From positions 125 to 44,659 of the IMG/VR virus record IMGVR_UViG_3300001282_000797: 44,535 bases of DNA, one strand, 5' to 3'. The position numbers were made by a program, and so were the translations under genes. The notes beneath the pieces are model-generated. The model made no database searches and was not told the origin of the DNA. It saw only the letters and a program-made list of their open reading frames with translations. The stretch's first letter is position 1. Each line of letters starts with the position of its first letter. Shown one piece after another: positions 29,954 through 39,900 of this stretch. Origin of the DNA: a virus.

Positions 29954-30820
29954 TTACTTACTAGTCAAATATTTTTTCATATCCATATCCAAGATAGTTT
30001 GTTGAACTTCTTTTGGAATCCTAAACTCCTCAAATGTTCCATCGTCTTTAACCAAAACAATTATACACCCATAAACTTTAATGTTTTCATATTTAGACCC
30101 TTTCAACATCTTCAACAACAATTTACAATAAAATGGTAATTGTGTTGAGTAGTGACCCAAAGCAGTGTCATCCAATTTTTCAAAAGGTGAAAACATTTTT
30201 TTGGTAAAATATCCCGCTTCAAAGTTTTTTGGTTTGTTTGTTTTATAATCGGTACAGACAATCCCTACTTCAGTTTTATCTTTATTCTCAATTAACCACA
30301 TTTTATCCGGAGCTCCTGTATAACCATATTCATTATCACCAAGAATTAACTCGGTATCTAATAATATTGCACCACGCTCTTTCATAGTTTCTAAAAAGTT
30401 GGTTCCTGCGGACACCATAGAATCACTGCGTAATATTTGTTCAAAATTACATTCAAATTCAGGTTGTCTAACTTCTTTATCTAACCCAAACATCTCTAAT
30501 GATTTTTTTTCTAATAAAAAGTGAGTTCTACTCCCCACATTTATAGAATAGTCAGCCGCAGCCTTCCATTCATCTAATAGTTGTTGTTGAACTTCAGGGT
30601 CTCCCTTGGCTTTCTTTAGTGAGATACCTTCGGTATCAAACTCCTCATAGAAGTATTTCATTACCTTACTAACGGAGGGATAATCATTTCTAACAACACC
30701 CGTCTCATCTTTCATATAATAAGTGTGGGTGTCTTCAACAAAGGTTAAATCAAGTTCCTCTCTTCGTTTATCCAACAATCCTCTAATCTCTTTCGCAACC
30801 TCGTTTAAATCTATTTTCAT
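29954..30820 (-). CDS. PD-(D/E)XK (RecB/Cas4-like) nuclease
   Basis: The ATG at 30820 gives 288 residues and avoids overlap with the 55-residue gene (stop 30822). VGSRTH at 95-100 matches the GxxxH motif of RecB-type nucleases. LLDTELIL has E157, GAPDKMWL has D172, and CTDYKT has D191-x-K193, completing the E/D-D-DxK metal site. QLPFYCKLL resembles the QxxxY motif. It is a probable DNA exonuclease for recombination or repair. It lies downstream of a small gene with its own promoter, between the primase and the gp47 group. Confidence 0.8.
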   Translation of the reverse strand: MKIDLNEVAKEIRGLLDKRREELDLTFVEDTHTYYMKDETGVVRNDYPSVSKVMKYFYEEFDTEGISLKKAKGDPEVQQQLLDEWKAAADYSINVGSRTHFLLEKKSLEMFGLDKEVRQPEFECNFEQILRSDSMVSAGTNFLETMKERGAILLDTELILGDNEYGYTGAPDKMWLIENKDKTEVGIVCTDYKTNKPKNFEAGYFTKKMFSPFEKLDDTALGHYSTQLPFYCKLLLKMLKGSKYENIKVYGCIIVLVKDDGTFEEFRIPKEVQQTILDMDMKKYLTSK

Positions 30821-30821
30821 A

Positions 30822-30989
30822 TTATTTTTCAAATTTTGTTTTAAGATATTCAATTAGATATTTCGCATAACTAGTTAAATATTCATTACCCTCAAAGGTG
30901 AATACAGTAATGTTGTTTTGAATGGCGTTTTGGTACTCGTTTTTTAAATTTCTGAAGGTCGTCAAATCAAATGAAACTGTGTTGGACAT
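30822..30989 (-). CDS. Small hypothetical protein (55 aa) leading the nuclease operon
   Basis: ATG at 30989, stop at 30822; a 55-residue product starting MSNTVSFDLTTFRNLKNEY, with an internal VFTFEGNEYLT strand and a C-terminal helix. The stop is 1 base from the nuclease start, indicating coupling. A promoter-like sequence precedes it. I do not recognise a family. Confidence 0.6.
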   Translation of the reverse strand: MSNTVSFDLTTFRNLKNEYQNAIQNNITVFTFEGNEYLTSYAKYLIEYLKTKFEK

Positions 30990-31012
30990 AACTTATTGTT
31001 TTAATGTTGGGG

Positions 31013-31044
31013 CAAAGTAATAACATTTATTTCATATAACCAAA
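31013..31044 (-). promoter_or_regulatory. Bacteroidetes-type promoter for the nuclease operon
   Basis: Minus strand TTTG (31041-31044), 20 bases, TTACTTTG (31013-31020): a perfect -33 element and a 5-of-6 match to the fixed bases of TAnnTTTG. It lies 23 bases before the ATG of the 55-residue gene. Confidence 0.5.
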
Positions 31045-31050
31045 TAAAAT

Positions 31051-31950
31051 CTACTTTATTTCATAATAATATTCACCAATATTACCCCTTAAATCCGCAA
31101 CATCCTTATCATCAGTTAGTTTAATGATTTTTATTTTACCATATAATCTACCCCCATTTAACTGGTGATACAATTTAACCGCATCTCTCCAAGCATCGGA
31201 GTCAAGACAAATGGTAATATTATTGATTGCCTTTTCATACAATGTCTCAAATAATAACTCTGACATATGTTTCCCTAACATAGGTATACTATTGGGTAAA
31301 AACAATCCATCAAATACACCCTCAACAATAAAAATAGGTTTAAACCAATCAATTAACTTTTCATTAAATATGATTTCATCCTTTGGTGTTTCAGGATTTT
31401 TATATTTTGCTCGACTATTTGGGTCCCAACTTCTAGCAATAAAATAATTTAAATAACCTTTTTCATTATATGAAGGTATGATAACTCTACCACCGAAACT
31501 ACCCTTATCACAAAAACCAATACCATACTTTTCAATAATATCATCACCAATACCACGAATTTTAAGATAATTGTAGGCTTGATTCCTAATTGGATATCGT
31601 GGGCTACTATCTTTGAATAAAGTGAATCCTTCAGGAAGTGTTAATCTTTTCTTTTTTTCTTCTCTTGGTTTATACTCTTCCGGTTGGAGAACATTATAAA
31701 TTTTCTTTTGTTTTTTATTACCATATAAGTCAAATAATTTACCTAAAGGACCTTTGGTATTATCCACATCTCCACAAGACCAGCACTTATAAACATGCTG
31801 AAAATAATTCACCTCTAAATTACCTTTGTGTTGTCCTTCATCACAATTAACACAATCAAACGATATTTGACCTTTATGTCCATAGTGTTGTTTCTCGTCT
31901 CCAAGTATTTCTCGTAATAATTCTATTAATATTTCCGCATCATCTGACAT
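31051..31950 (-). CDS. DnaG-type DNA primase (T4 gp61-like)
   Basis: The ATG at 31950 (MSDDAEILIELL) gives 299 residues. Zinc ligands are C33, C36, C56 and C59 (DCVNC ... KCWSCGD). The core has AYNYLKIRGIGDDIIEKYGIGFC and GGRVIIPSYNEKGYLNYFIARS. The Toprim motifs are FIVEGVFDGL at about 196-205 and CLDSDAW at about 240. It makes RNA primers for lagging-strand synthesis. It is much shorter than bacterial DnaG, lacking a separate helicase-binding domain. An in-frame ATG at 31986 is rejected because a strong promoter (31956-31987) lies between the two starts. No helicase gene lies in this window. Confidence 0.9.
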   Translation of the reverse strand: MSDDAEILIELLREILGDEKQHYGHKGQISFDCVNCDEGQHKGNLEVNYFQHVYKCWSCGDVDNTKGPLGKLFDLYGNKKQKKIYNVLQPEEYKPREEKKKRLTLPEGFTLFKDSSPRYPIRNQAYNYLKIRGIGDDIIEKYGIGFCDKGSFGGRVIIPSYNEKGYLNYFIARSWDPNSRAKYKNPETPKDEIIFNEKLIDWFKPIFIVEGVFDGLFLPNSIPMLGKHMSELLFETLYEKAINNITICLDSDAWRDAVKLYHQLNGGRLYGKIKIIKLTDDKDVADLRGNIGEYYYEIK

Positions 31951-31955
31951 AAAGA

Positions 31956-31987
31956 CAAAGATAATAATAAATTTTATAATATCCAAA
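31956..31987 (-). promoter_or_regulatory. Bacteroidetes-type promoter, nearly at the primase start codon
   Basis: Minus strand TTTG (31984-31987), 20 bases, TATCTTTG (31956-31963). The last base of the -7 element is only 5 bases before the ATG at 31950, so transcription would start at or beside the start codon. This decides the start and suggests a leaderless mRNA. Confidence 0.65.
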
Positions 31988-32011
31988 CTACAAAAGTTTT
32001 ATAAACCCTTT

Positions 32012-32023
32012 ATATTTATAAAA
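32012..32023 (+). promoter_or_regulatory. AT-rich element before the plus-strand fibre group
   Basis: ATATTTATAAAA, 9 of 12 matching the ATATTTATAATA element, lies 14 bases before the ATG at 32038. A second near copy, ATATTTATATTA (33858-33869), lies 1 base before the ATG at 33871. Confidence 0.35.
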
Positions 32024-32037
32024 TATATTATAAAAAG

Positions 32038-32253
32038 ATGCCAACACAAATAACGATTAACGATATCACCGGTACACCACCATTCAATATATATATATGT
32101 GATAACCCTATCACAATATGTGTATATGAAGAAACCATAACATCATTCCCATATTTGTTTAATGTTCCATCTATAATACCAGAACAATCGTCTGTTAATT
32201 TAAAAGTTATTGACAATAACGGTTGTGAATCAATTTTAAATTTAAATCTATAA
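32038..32253 (+). CDS. Small SprB-like single-domain protein (71 aa)
   Basis: This is a 71-residue product with ITGTPPFNIYICDNP, a central FPYLFNVPSII, and LKVIDNNGCES. It shares order and spacing with the 101-residue protein at 1724-2029 and with SprB-type repeats (GTPPY ... VTDNxGC), so it is a single beta-sandwich module. There is no signal peptide. Its stop codon is immediately followed by the ATG of the 520-residue PT-linker protein, implying co-translation and probably joint use in the tail. The paralogy is seen; the role is inferred. Confidence 0.7.
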   Translation: MPTQITINDITGTPPFNIYICDNPITICVYEETITSFPYLFNVPSIIPEQSSVNLKVIDNNGCESILNLNL

Positions 32254-33816
32254 ATGGCTTGTAATTCAACATATTGTATAAGCAATACCGGTAATATCAC
32301 ATATGATGATAACTATACCAGTGGTGGAACACATAACTCAAATCTTTATTGGACAGGTCAATCAAATGGGTTATTTATTTATTACTCAACAGGAGACACT
32401 CAATGGTGTTTATCATCAATTTTGGATGGGTCTTGTTTATTATCAGGAAAATCTCCTTGTGTGAGCGAATGTCCTGACTTATGTGATGTATATTTCTCAT
32501 CAGGAATGTGTTTAACACCAACTCCAACACCAACAATTAATTGTGATGTGTTAGATTTTGTTGCTGTGTTAGAATGTGATAATATTCCATCACCATCATC
32601 TACCTCAACACCTACACCAACTGTTACACCAACAGTTACACCATCTTTAAACTTATGTTTAACAAATAATATTGACGCAACAATTGAGGGTATATCTCCA
32701 ACTCCAACTCCAACACAAACCGTCACACCAACATCCTCATCTATAATTGAAAGGAATTGTACTTTTGCCGCACCTGTAGATTATAATATCATTGATGATA
32801 GTATAATATGCCCTCAAAGTTATCTATTTCAAGATTGTTATAATGGTGAGATATATTCCACAACAAATCTTACAAACTCAATAGGTGATATATCTTTAGA
32901 AAAATTCCAAGTTTATTTAGCCATGATAGATGGTTTAAGTAAATGCGTTTCATATTATGATAAGAGCGAAACAACTTTAGGTGGTTATAACATTGATTTA
33001 ATTGATGGACATTTTGGGTTTAGTAATTTGGGTGATTGCGTTTATTGTGAACAGGTAACAACACCTACCCCAACACCTACACCCACATTAACTCCCACAA
33101 TGACTCAAACCCCCACAATGACTCGCACACCAACTAAAACACCAACAATGACCCCAACAACAACAACTACTCAAACACCAACTAATACTCAAACACCAAC
33201 AATGACTCAAACACCAACAATGACTCAAACACCAACAATGACTCGTACACCAAACGCATCACTAACACCAACACCAACAATCACGATGACCCCTACTTCA
33301 TCACCACCAACTCTAATTCAGTGTTTAAACTCGTTGAATATTGTTGTAGAATATAACGAACTTAACACCGGAAATGGAAATCCTTGTTTTGGTGGACATA
33401 CTTGTAATCGAGCCGTATTTACAGTTTTAGCGAATAATGTAACTATTGGTACAGTATATTTAAATAATATTGGTGGTATTTACGACCAATTAAATGTACC
33501 ACCGGGCTATACCTCGTTACCACCTGGTTGGACTTACAATTCATCGAATATTCATGAATACAACTCATCCCCTTATAGTGATATTGACCGATATAATTCA
33601 TTTACTATCACCTCACAACAGGCGATTAATATTGCCGCCTCAGACCCTTCAGGTGAAGTTCAAATAGCTATTAATTGTAATTGTACTGCGGGTGTTAATT
33701 GTTCATCATCCAGTTGTCACGGCTCCGTTAACTTTGTTAGAGTATATAAAGATTCTACATTAATTTACGCCGGATGTCCAACAGGTAATGCTGTTAAGTT
33801 TACACCTTGTGTGTAA
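32254..33816 (+). CDS. PT-linker structural/fibre protein (520 aa)
   Basis: This is a 520-residue modular protein. A Cys-rich N-terminal domain (1-87) is followed by a Thr-Pro linker with a short Cys segment inside (88-162), a globular module (about 163-268, with ERNCTF early and CVYCEQ at its end), a long Thr-Pro linker of TPTMTQ repeats (270-350), and a C-terminal domain (355-520) with many strands and Cys (CNCTAGVNCSSSSCHGSV). The globular part at 163-268 resembles the Cys modules of the FISUMP adhesins (starts with a Cys after an aromatic run, ends in C-x-x-C). It is probably a tail fibre or decoration protein. No FISUMP domain is present. It lies 54 bases before the 806-residue tail protein. 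Confidence 0.65.
   Translation: MACNSTYCISNTGNITYDDNYTSGGTHNSNLYWTGQSNGLFIYYSTGDTQWCLSSILDGSCLLSGKSPCVSECPDLCDVYFSSGMCLTPTPTPTINCDVLDFVAVLECDNIPSPSSTSTPTPTVTPTVTPSLNLCLTNNIDATIEGISPTPTPTQTVTPTSSSIIERNCTFAAPVDYNIIDDSIICPQSYLFQDCYNGEIYSTTNLTNSIGDISLEKFQVYLAMIDGLSKCVSYYDKSETTLGGYNIDLIDGHFGFSNLGDCVYCEQVTTPTPTPTPTLTPTMTQTPTMTRTPTKTPTMTPTTTTTQTPTNTQTPTMTQTPTMTQTPTMTRTPNASLTPTPTITMTPTSSPPTLIQCLNSLNIVVEYNELNTGNGNPCFGGHTCNRAVFTVLANNVTIGTVYLNNIGGIYDQLNVPPGYTSLPPGWTYNSSNIHEYNSSPYSDIDRYNSFTITSQQAINIAASDPSGEVQIAINCNCTAGVNCSSSSCHGSVNFVRVYKDSTLIYAGCPTGNAVKFTPCV
33181..33245. repeat. 18-base tandem repeat coding TPTMTQ
   Basis: About three to four copies of ACACCAACAATGACTCAA in frame in the 520-residue protein. 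The same unit occurs in reverse orientation at 37880-37966 in the 1099-residue adhesin. Confidence 0.85.
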
Positions 33817-33870
33817 TTTGAATATACAAAACAAAACAAAATAAATTAATAATCACAATATTTATATTAC

Positions 33871-36291
33871 ATGGGATTCATATTAAAAAATACATCAGGG
33901 TTAATTAATACTAGATTAACGGACACCGCAAGACAAAAACTATCACAAGGTAGTTTCAACATATCTTATTTTCAAATAGGTGATAGTGAAGTAACCTATA
34001 ACGCTTTTGGTTCATTAAATTTATCAAGTCTTAATATATTAGAACCAAATTTTAATTCTCAAAATTCAACAGGTTCACCTCAAAAAAACAAACAAAATAT
34101 TAAATACCCATACTATGTAGATGGAACCGAAGGTAATACATACGGAATTCCTTATATGGCATCTGATGTTAGCCCTATCTACAACAGAGCTTCAATGAGA
34201 GGATTTTTTACTGGTGAGACAACAAATGAAACCATCAGTAGTTGGAGTGCGTTAACTGACAATCAACACGTAATTAACTCAAATTACGTTATTGATATGT
34301 TTTCATTAAGAGGTAATAACTCAGTATCCATTAAATATTCCGGTTGTAACACCAATATAGTCAGACAACCTTCTATCGGAGATTTTATAACAATTTATTA
34401 CGATGGAAATGGATATAATAATTGTTCTTGTGATTTAGGAACCCCTATTACTCCAACACCAACACCAACACCTACTGTTACACCATCTTACGATGAGTGT
34501 ATTATATATCCAACACCAACACCGTCATCCACTTGTTGTATAACACCAACACCAAGTTGTGGTCCTGAACCAATAACGGAATGTGTTATGTCAGTTTCAT
34601 GTGGTTATACAATATTAACATATAAAATTATTGATATTTGTAATCTTATATTAACTGTTGATAGACCTTTACCCAATTTCACTAACTTAAACGAAGGTTG
34701 TTATTACGCCAGAACATTAATCTACCCACCAAACATGACATCATTATATGATAGTGTAACTCCTTCACAACATTGGAGTGACGATATCATTAATTTTGAA
34801 TCTATTTGTACTACAGATGAATTTGACGTTAAAATTTGGAACATGAACATTCCTTGGTCTGAAAGTCCAGCGGGATTGAATTCTGCACTAAATAAAGATT
34901 ATACCAAATTTGGTTCAACATCTTATTTAGGTACAAAAGAATATTTAGGGTATATGTCTAATAGTGGACAAACCAGTAACAACACGGTTAATTATGTAAA
35001 TTCCCTCGGAGATGTTATCATTGTACCACCTAAAGACCAAAAAGCGATTTCAATTATTCACTATACTAATCAAAGTATAGATTTATTTTATGGTGAAAAA
35101 TTTGCATTAGAACCATACGACACCACAACACCTGAAGACACAACAGGTGAGGCCAGAAACTTTAGATTACATATACCAACATTAATGTGGCATAAATCAC
35201 CGACTTGTTGTAATGGACAAACTTTTTGGGTTGACCCTCCTGGGTTTGATGATTTAACAGTATCGGGAAGCCCATTATTCAAAGTTCACTATATTCAATC
35301 AACTAAAAATGCTAGTATGAATCAGCCAGGGATAAGATATTATAATTTATGGGACACAAACGCCAACGAATATAATAATGAATACCCTAATAGAGTTGGT
35401 AAAGTATTTCCTGACCAAAAAATTATTGTTATTGATGATGAGGAAATTATTGCATCATTATCTTATAAGTCAAATAGAAATTGGACGTTACCGTCACCAA
35501 GAATATCTTTAATCACTCCTAACACTTGTGAAATAAATAATGGTTCAATATCTGTAGATGGTGTTTTATCTGGTTCATCTGAATATATGTATGTTACATA
35601 TAGATTAGGTAATACTGAATTAACCACAAATTCATTACATTGTAATTACTATTCAAAAATACAAGGAACAACGATTACACCAACTAATTTGGTTACTAAT
35701 AATGTTGGTGTTAGATTTGGTAATGAATTTCCATGTTTAAATCAAAACCCAGAATATACCACCCTTAACACAGGATTTGTTGCCAATACATTTGAAATAA
35801 TATGTCAGAAAGTGACAGGAAATGTTAGACCAGACCCTTCATTGTGGAGAGTTATTGATTTTACATCAATGGTTAGCGCAACAACAATTAATGGAAATAT
35901 AACTGTAGAAGGTTTAACAGGTACAACATTTGTTATCACATCAGATGACTACGATAATGCCGAAAACGATATATATAATTTAGATTATCTCTCGTTACCA
36001 TCTAAAACTGGTAATACCGAAACTTCATTAAATTTTGGAGATGAATATTATTTTTACGGAGCATTAGAAACCGATATAGAAGCAACAATTTATGAAATGA
36101 AATATAAAGTAAATTTAAGTGCAACTGAATTCCAAGCAAGCTCTAACCCTACATGGTCAAGCTCCGTAAAACCATATATTTCAGAAATAGGTCTTTACGA
36201 TACTGAAGATAATCTTATGATTATATCAAAGCTACAATCACCTGTTTTAAGACAAGGATTACAACAGTTTTTAATTAAATTTGATTTTTAA
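33871..36291 (+). CDS. Tail/baseplate structural protein (806 aa)
   Basis: The N-terminus reads FILKNTSGLINTRLTDTARQKLSQGSFNISYFQIGDSEV, a pattern I associate with tail-associated proteins that begin by a loop-helix anchoring segment. A short Thr-Pro linker with several Cys lies at about 194-230. The rest is rich in beta strands (ISIIHYTNQSIDLFYGEKFAL, PSPRISLITPNTCEINNGSI). The C-terminus (PYISEIGLYDTEDNLMIISKL, then QFLIKFDF) resembles the ends of baseplate or tail-collar proteins, where SEIGLYD is common. It is a likely baseplate or fibre-attachment component. It is followed by the RuvC-like gene after 6 bases. Confidence 0.65.
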   Translation: MGFILKNTSGLINTRLTDTARQKLSQGSFNISYFQIGDSEVTYNAFGSLNLSSLNILEPNFNSQNSTGSPQKNKQNIKYPYYVDGTEGNTYGIPYMASDVSPIYNRASMRGFFTGETTNETISSWSALTDNQHVINSNYVIDMFSLRGNNSVSIKYSGCNTNIVRQPSIGDFITIYYDGNGYNNCSCDLGTPITPTPTPTPTVTPSYDECIIYPTPTPSSTCCITPTPSCGPEPITECVMSVSCGYTILTYKIIDICNLILTVDRPLPNFTNLNEGCYYARTLIYPPNMTSLYDSVTPSQHWSDDIINFESICTTDEFDVKIWNMNIPWSESPAGLNSALNKDYTKFGSTSYLGTKEYLGYMSNSGQTSNNTVNYVNSLGDVIIVPPKDQKAISIIHYTNQSIDLFYGEKFALEPYDTTTPEDTTGEARNFRLHIPTLMWHKSPTCCNGQTFWVDPPGFDDLTVSGSPLFKVHYIQSTKNASMNQPGIRYYNLWDTNANEYNNEYPNRVGKVFPDQKIIVIDDEEIIASLSYKSNRNWTLPSPRISLITPNTCEINNGSISVDGVLSGSSEYMYVTYRLGNTELTTNSLHCNYYSKIQGTTITPTNLVTNNVGVRFGNEFPCLNQNPEYTTLNTGFVANTFEIICQKVTGNVRPDPSLWRVIDFTSMVSATTINGNITVEGLTGTTFVITSDDYDNAENDIYNLDYLSLPSKTGNTETSLNFGDEYYFYGALETDIEATIYEMKYKVNLSATEFQASSNPTWSSSVKPYISEIGLYDTEDNLMIISKLQSPVLRQGLQQFLIKFDF

Positions 36292-36297
36292 TTAAAT

Positions 36298-36897
36298 ATG
36301 AAAAAAACACTTAAAGAAACCCCTAAAGTTTTAGGTCTTGATGTATCTACCCGAACAATTGGATGGGCATTATTTGATATACAAAGTAGAGAACTATTGG
36401 AATTAACCCATATCTCACCAGTACCAAAACCAAAAGAAGAAAATAAAATTAAAGAATTATTACTTAAAAGTGAAATTTTTAAATCAAAACTTATTCAATA
36501 TAAAGATTTAGGTATAACTAAAGTTATTATTGAGGAGCCATTATTAAATTCTAATAATGTATATACCATTCAAACTCTATTAAGATTTAACACCTTAATC
36601 ACTAAAGAAATTTATGATGTATTGGGGATTGTTCCCGAATACATTTCAACCTACAACTCTCGTAAATTCGCCTTTCCTGAACTTGTTAAACAAAACGATA
36701 AAAACAAATTTGTTTTATTTGGTGGTCTTCCTAAAGATTGTGACAAAAAACAAATTATTTGGGATTTGGTCGCAAAACGAGAACCTCAAATACAATGGTT
36801 GTACACTAAGAACAATACACTCAAAAAAGAGAATTTTGACCAAACAGACGCTTACGCTTGTGTTTTAGGTCATATGACTCAAGAAAATATTTGGTAA
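36298..36897 (+). CDS. RuvC-like Holliday junction resolvase / RNase H-fold nuclease
   Basis: This 199-residue protein has the RuvC acidic set: VLGLDVSTRTIGWAL with D15 on the first strand, KVIIEEPLL with E79/E80, and FDQTDAYACVLG with D181 and D184 at the C-terminal helix. The middle (YTIQTLLRFNTLITKEIYD) fits the family helix. It would cut branched DNA, resolving recombination intermediates or trimming DNA for packaging (T4 uses the unrelated gp49 for this). It is the last plus-strand gene, co-transcribed with the tail protein, followed by a strong terminator. Confidence 0.85.
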   Translation: MKKTLKETPKVLGLDVSTRTIGWALFDIQSRELLELTHISPVPKPKEENKIKELLLKSEIFKSKLIQYKDLGITKVIIEEPLLNSNNVYTIQTLLRFNTLITKEIYDVLGIVPEYISTYNSRKFAFPELVKQNDKNKFVLFGGLPKDCDKKQIIWDLVAKREPQIQWLYTKNNTLKKENFDQTDAYACVLGHMTQENIW

Positions 36898-36902
36898 AAA
36901 TT

Positions 36903-36928
36903 AACCCACCTTTATGGTGGGTTTTTTA
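36903..36928 (+). terminator. Intrinsic terminator after the RuvC-like gene
   Basis: AACCCACC (36903-36910) pairs with GGTGGGTT (36916-36923) across a 5-base loop and runs into six T residues. It separates the plus-strand group from the converging adhesin gene, whose stop is at 36931. A-residues on the other side may let it work in both directions. Confidence 0.88.
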
Positions 36929-36930
36929 TT

Positions 36931-39900
36931 TTAATCTTTTATTAATCTAACCGATACCCCCACACCTTCTGATACCCAGTTTCTTTCAATATTACTACTA
37001 AGATTACTTAATTCATACTGATAATAATGCTCATTTGGGGATTTTGAAGTTGTTCCAAAAGTACCTATTGTCTGAAGTAAGTTAGAAACCCCGTTTGTAC
37101 CAACAGTCCCACCAGGTAATGCGGTAAAAAATGAACTATTATTTGGCGAATCAAAACCTGGAGACCAATAACAAGAACTAGCATCTTTTAACTTATCACC
37201 GATTAAAGGTTGGATATATCCATCATAATTTCCAGACCCATAAACATCAATCCAAGTACCCCCACCTAAAGTAGCTGTTAAAGTTGTCCACTCAGTGTCT
37301 GTTGGTATATGATAACCATTTGGTGCTAATTTTTTTCTTAAACTAGGTGTAGTATATGACGCCGAATTCCATATTCCTAATATAGCATAAATATTGTATA
37401 ATTTACCGTAAATAGGGCCATTGGCAGAATTAAATCCGTAATAACACCAACCACCTTTGGGTACAAATTGAAAAGCTTGCCATTCAGCTGCAGTATTAGC
37501 TTGTGGTATCACAGTACCGTCACTATAAGTAGTGACATCTAAATTGCATTTTGTCCATATTTGAGACCCAATTGTTACAAGACTATTTGGTACACAATTA
37601 GGACAAGGATTATAATTTATACAATCTGTACAAGTTGTGAATGTCTGATTTAATACTGGCGTAAAATAATTCCCAGAATTATTTATCACATCAAATAATG
37701 GACTTAATACTGGGTAACCATTAGATATATACATAAATTCCCAACAAGTATCATCATCTGTTTTTCTTAAAATTTCCCCAACAACAGTTGTAAATCCTGG
37801 TAATACTTGTACAACATATTGGTTAATATTAGAACAATTCCTATAAACATAATATTTTTGTGGTGATGACGGTGTAACTGTAGGTGTTTGAGTCATTGTA
37901 GGTGTTTGAGTCATTGTAGGTGTTTGAGTCATTGTAGGTGTTTGAGTCATTGTAGGTGTTTGTGTAGGTGTTTGTGATGGAGACGCACCAGGTGTTGATG
38001 TTACCGTTGGTGTTACCGTCATTGTTGGAGTTTGAGTATTTGTAGGAGTTTGTGTTGGCGTAGGTGTAGGAGTTTGTGATGGAACCGGCCCACAATATTG
38101 ACACGAAATATTATAATTAATTCTCAAACTAACAACAACATTATTTGGAACTAAAGATTCCTCATCACATTTAGTTATAATTTGAATTTGATTATTTATT
38201 GGGTCAATGATAGTTTGCCCAACTTGGTCAAAACTATCCACTAACACCTTTAACTCTTCATAAAATTGATTATCAAACGGATAATCATTTAACGAATAAC
38301 TAATATAAAAATCATTAAATTTTAATTCATCCCCAATTGATACTGATATTCTAAAAAAAGCAATGTCTAAAACACAATTAGTGAAACCCGATACATGACT
38401 ATAATATCCATCATAATACATTTCATATATACCATTTTTACCTAATTCTCCAATATCTTCAAAATTACTATCACAAATAGTATAAGATTCATAAGACGAT
38501 AATTTATCATACCCATAAATTGTTATTGAGTTTTGTTTAACACAATTATCTGAATCAGTCACAGTTAAAGTATATGTTCCCGCACTTAAATTAGTTATAG
38601 TATAACCGGTTTGTCCATTCACATTAGGACTCCATTGTAATTCAAATGTTGGTGTACCTCCCGTTATTGATACATTAATTGTTCCATCAGAACCATTCAT
38701 TGCATCAGTCTTAACTAATATAAATCCAACATTCTCGGATGAGTCTATAACAAAATTTTGAGTTTGTCTACATGGAGTTGGACTAGAATCTATTACCTCA
38801 ACAGTATATGAACCTGAAATTATATTATTTAAAGTTATAGAACTATATGGTGGGTCAATTATCACTGATTGGAATCCTACATTAACATAATAAGGTGAAA
38901 CACCCCCAACTATCCCTATTTCAGCAGTACCATTATTTAAATTACAAGTAGTTCCCGTGGTTAAAACATTAATAGTATATAACGATTCATTAATAACCTC
39001 ATATGTGTTGGTATAAACACATACCCCATTTGAAATGGTTAAAGTGTATGTATCAGATTTTAAATTATTAAATGACCAACTTAAACTACTGGTCTCGTTT
39101 TCTATTGAATCGTTATTTGAATCTGTTAATGTATACACAATGTTACCATTAGTACCATTAAGGACTATAGATATAGTACCATCTGAATTACTACATTTTG
39201 AATTAGTCACATTCACTGACTCCACATTAAAACCTGTTGGTGTTTGAACAGTCGTTGACGCAACAAAACTACATAAACCAGCATCCTGCACATACACTGA
39301 AACAACTCCACCAGGAATATTAGTAAATGTATATTGGGTATCAAACGAAGTATAAAATCCTCCGGTTGAGGCTGAATAATAATATGGTGCTGTACCCCCT
39401 GTTACAAAAACCGTTAACTCACCATCGTTTGCGAAACAACCAGGACTAACGGATGCGAAGCCACCTAAACCAATTTGAGGTACTTTTACAACTTCAGTAC
39501 TTTTAGAGATTACACACCCTGTATTATCTGTTATTGTAACGCTATAAGGACCATTAGTTAATCCTGTAATTGATGATAATGTAACACCGTTAGACCATAG
39601 ATAAGTATATGGTGGATTTCCTGTTAATCCTGTTACAAATATCTTACCTGAATTAACATTACAACCGGCATCATTAACAACATAAAACCCATAATCTAAA
39701 GTGGTTGATGATTTAATTATACAAGTTTCAGATTTACCCGTACATCCACCACCATCGTTGGCAACAACATAATAAGTTCCAGCGGATAATGAATTAAAAG
39801 AAAAGTTAGAATTTAATGTTGACCCTGAAGATAAATATCCACTAGTACTTTCATATAAATAGTAACTCGCAACACCATATTGATTTTGTGTTTGAGCAGT

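Noticed and set aside
31951-31986. Upstream ATG (31986) for the primase
   Set aside because: A strong host-type promoter lies between it and the ATG at 31950; the extra 12 residues are hydrophobic and atypical of the family.
37880-37966. Regular short repeats that resemble a CRISPR array (also 33181-33245 and 1-545)
   Set aside because: Units are contiguous with no unique spacers, are in frame with long genes, and encode Thr-Pro or Gly-X-Y repeats.
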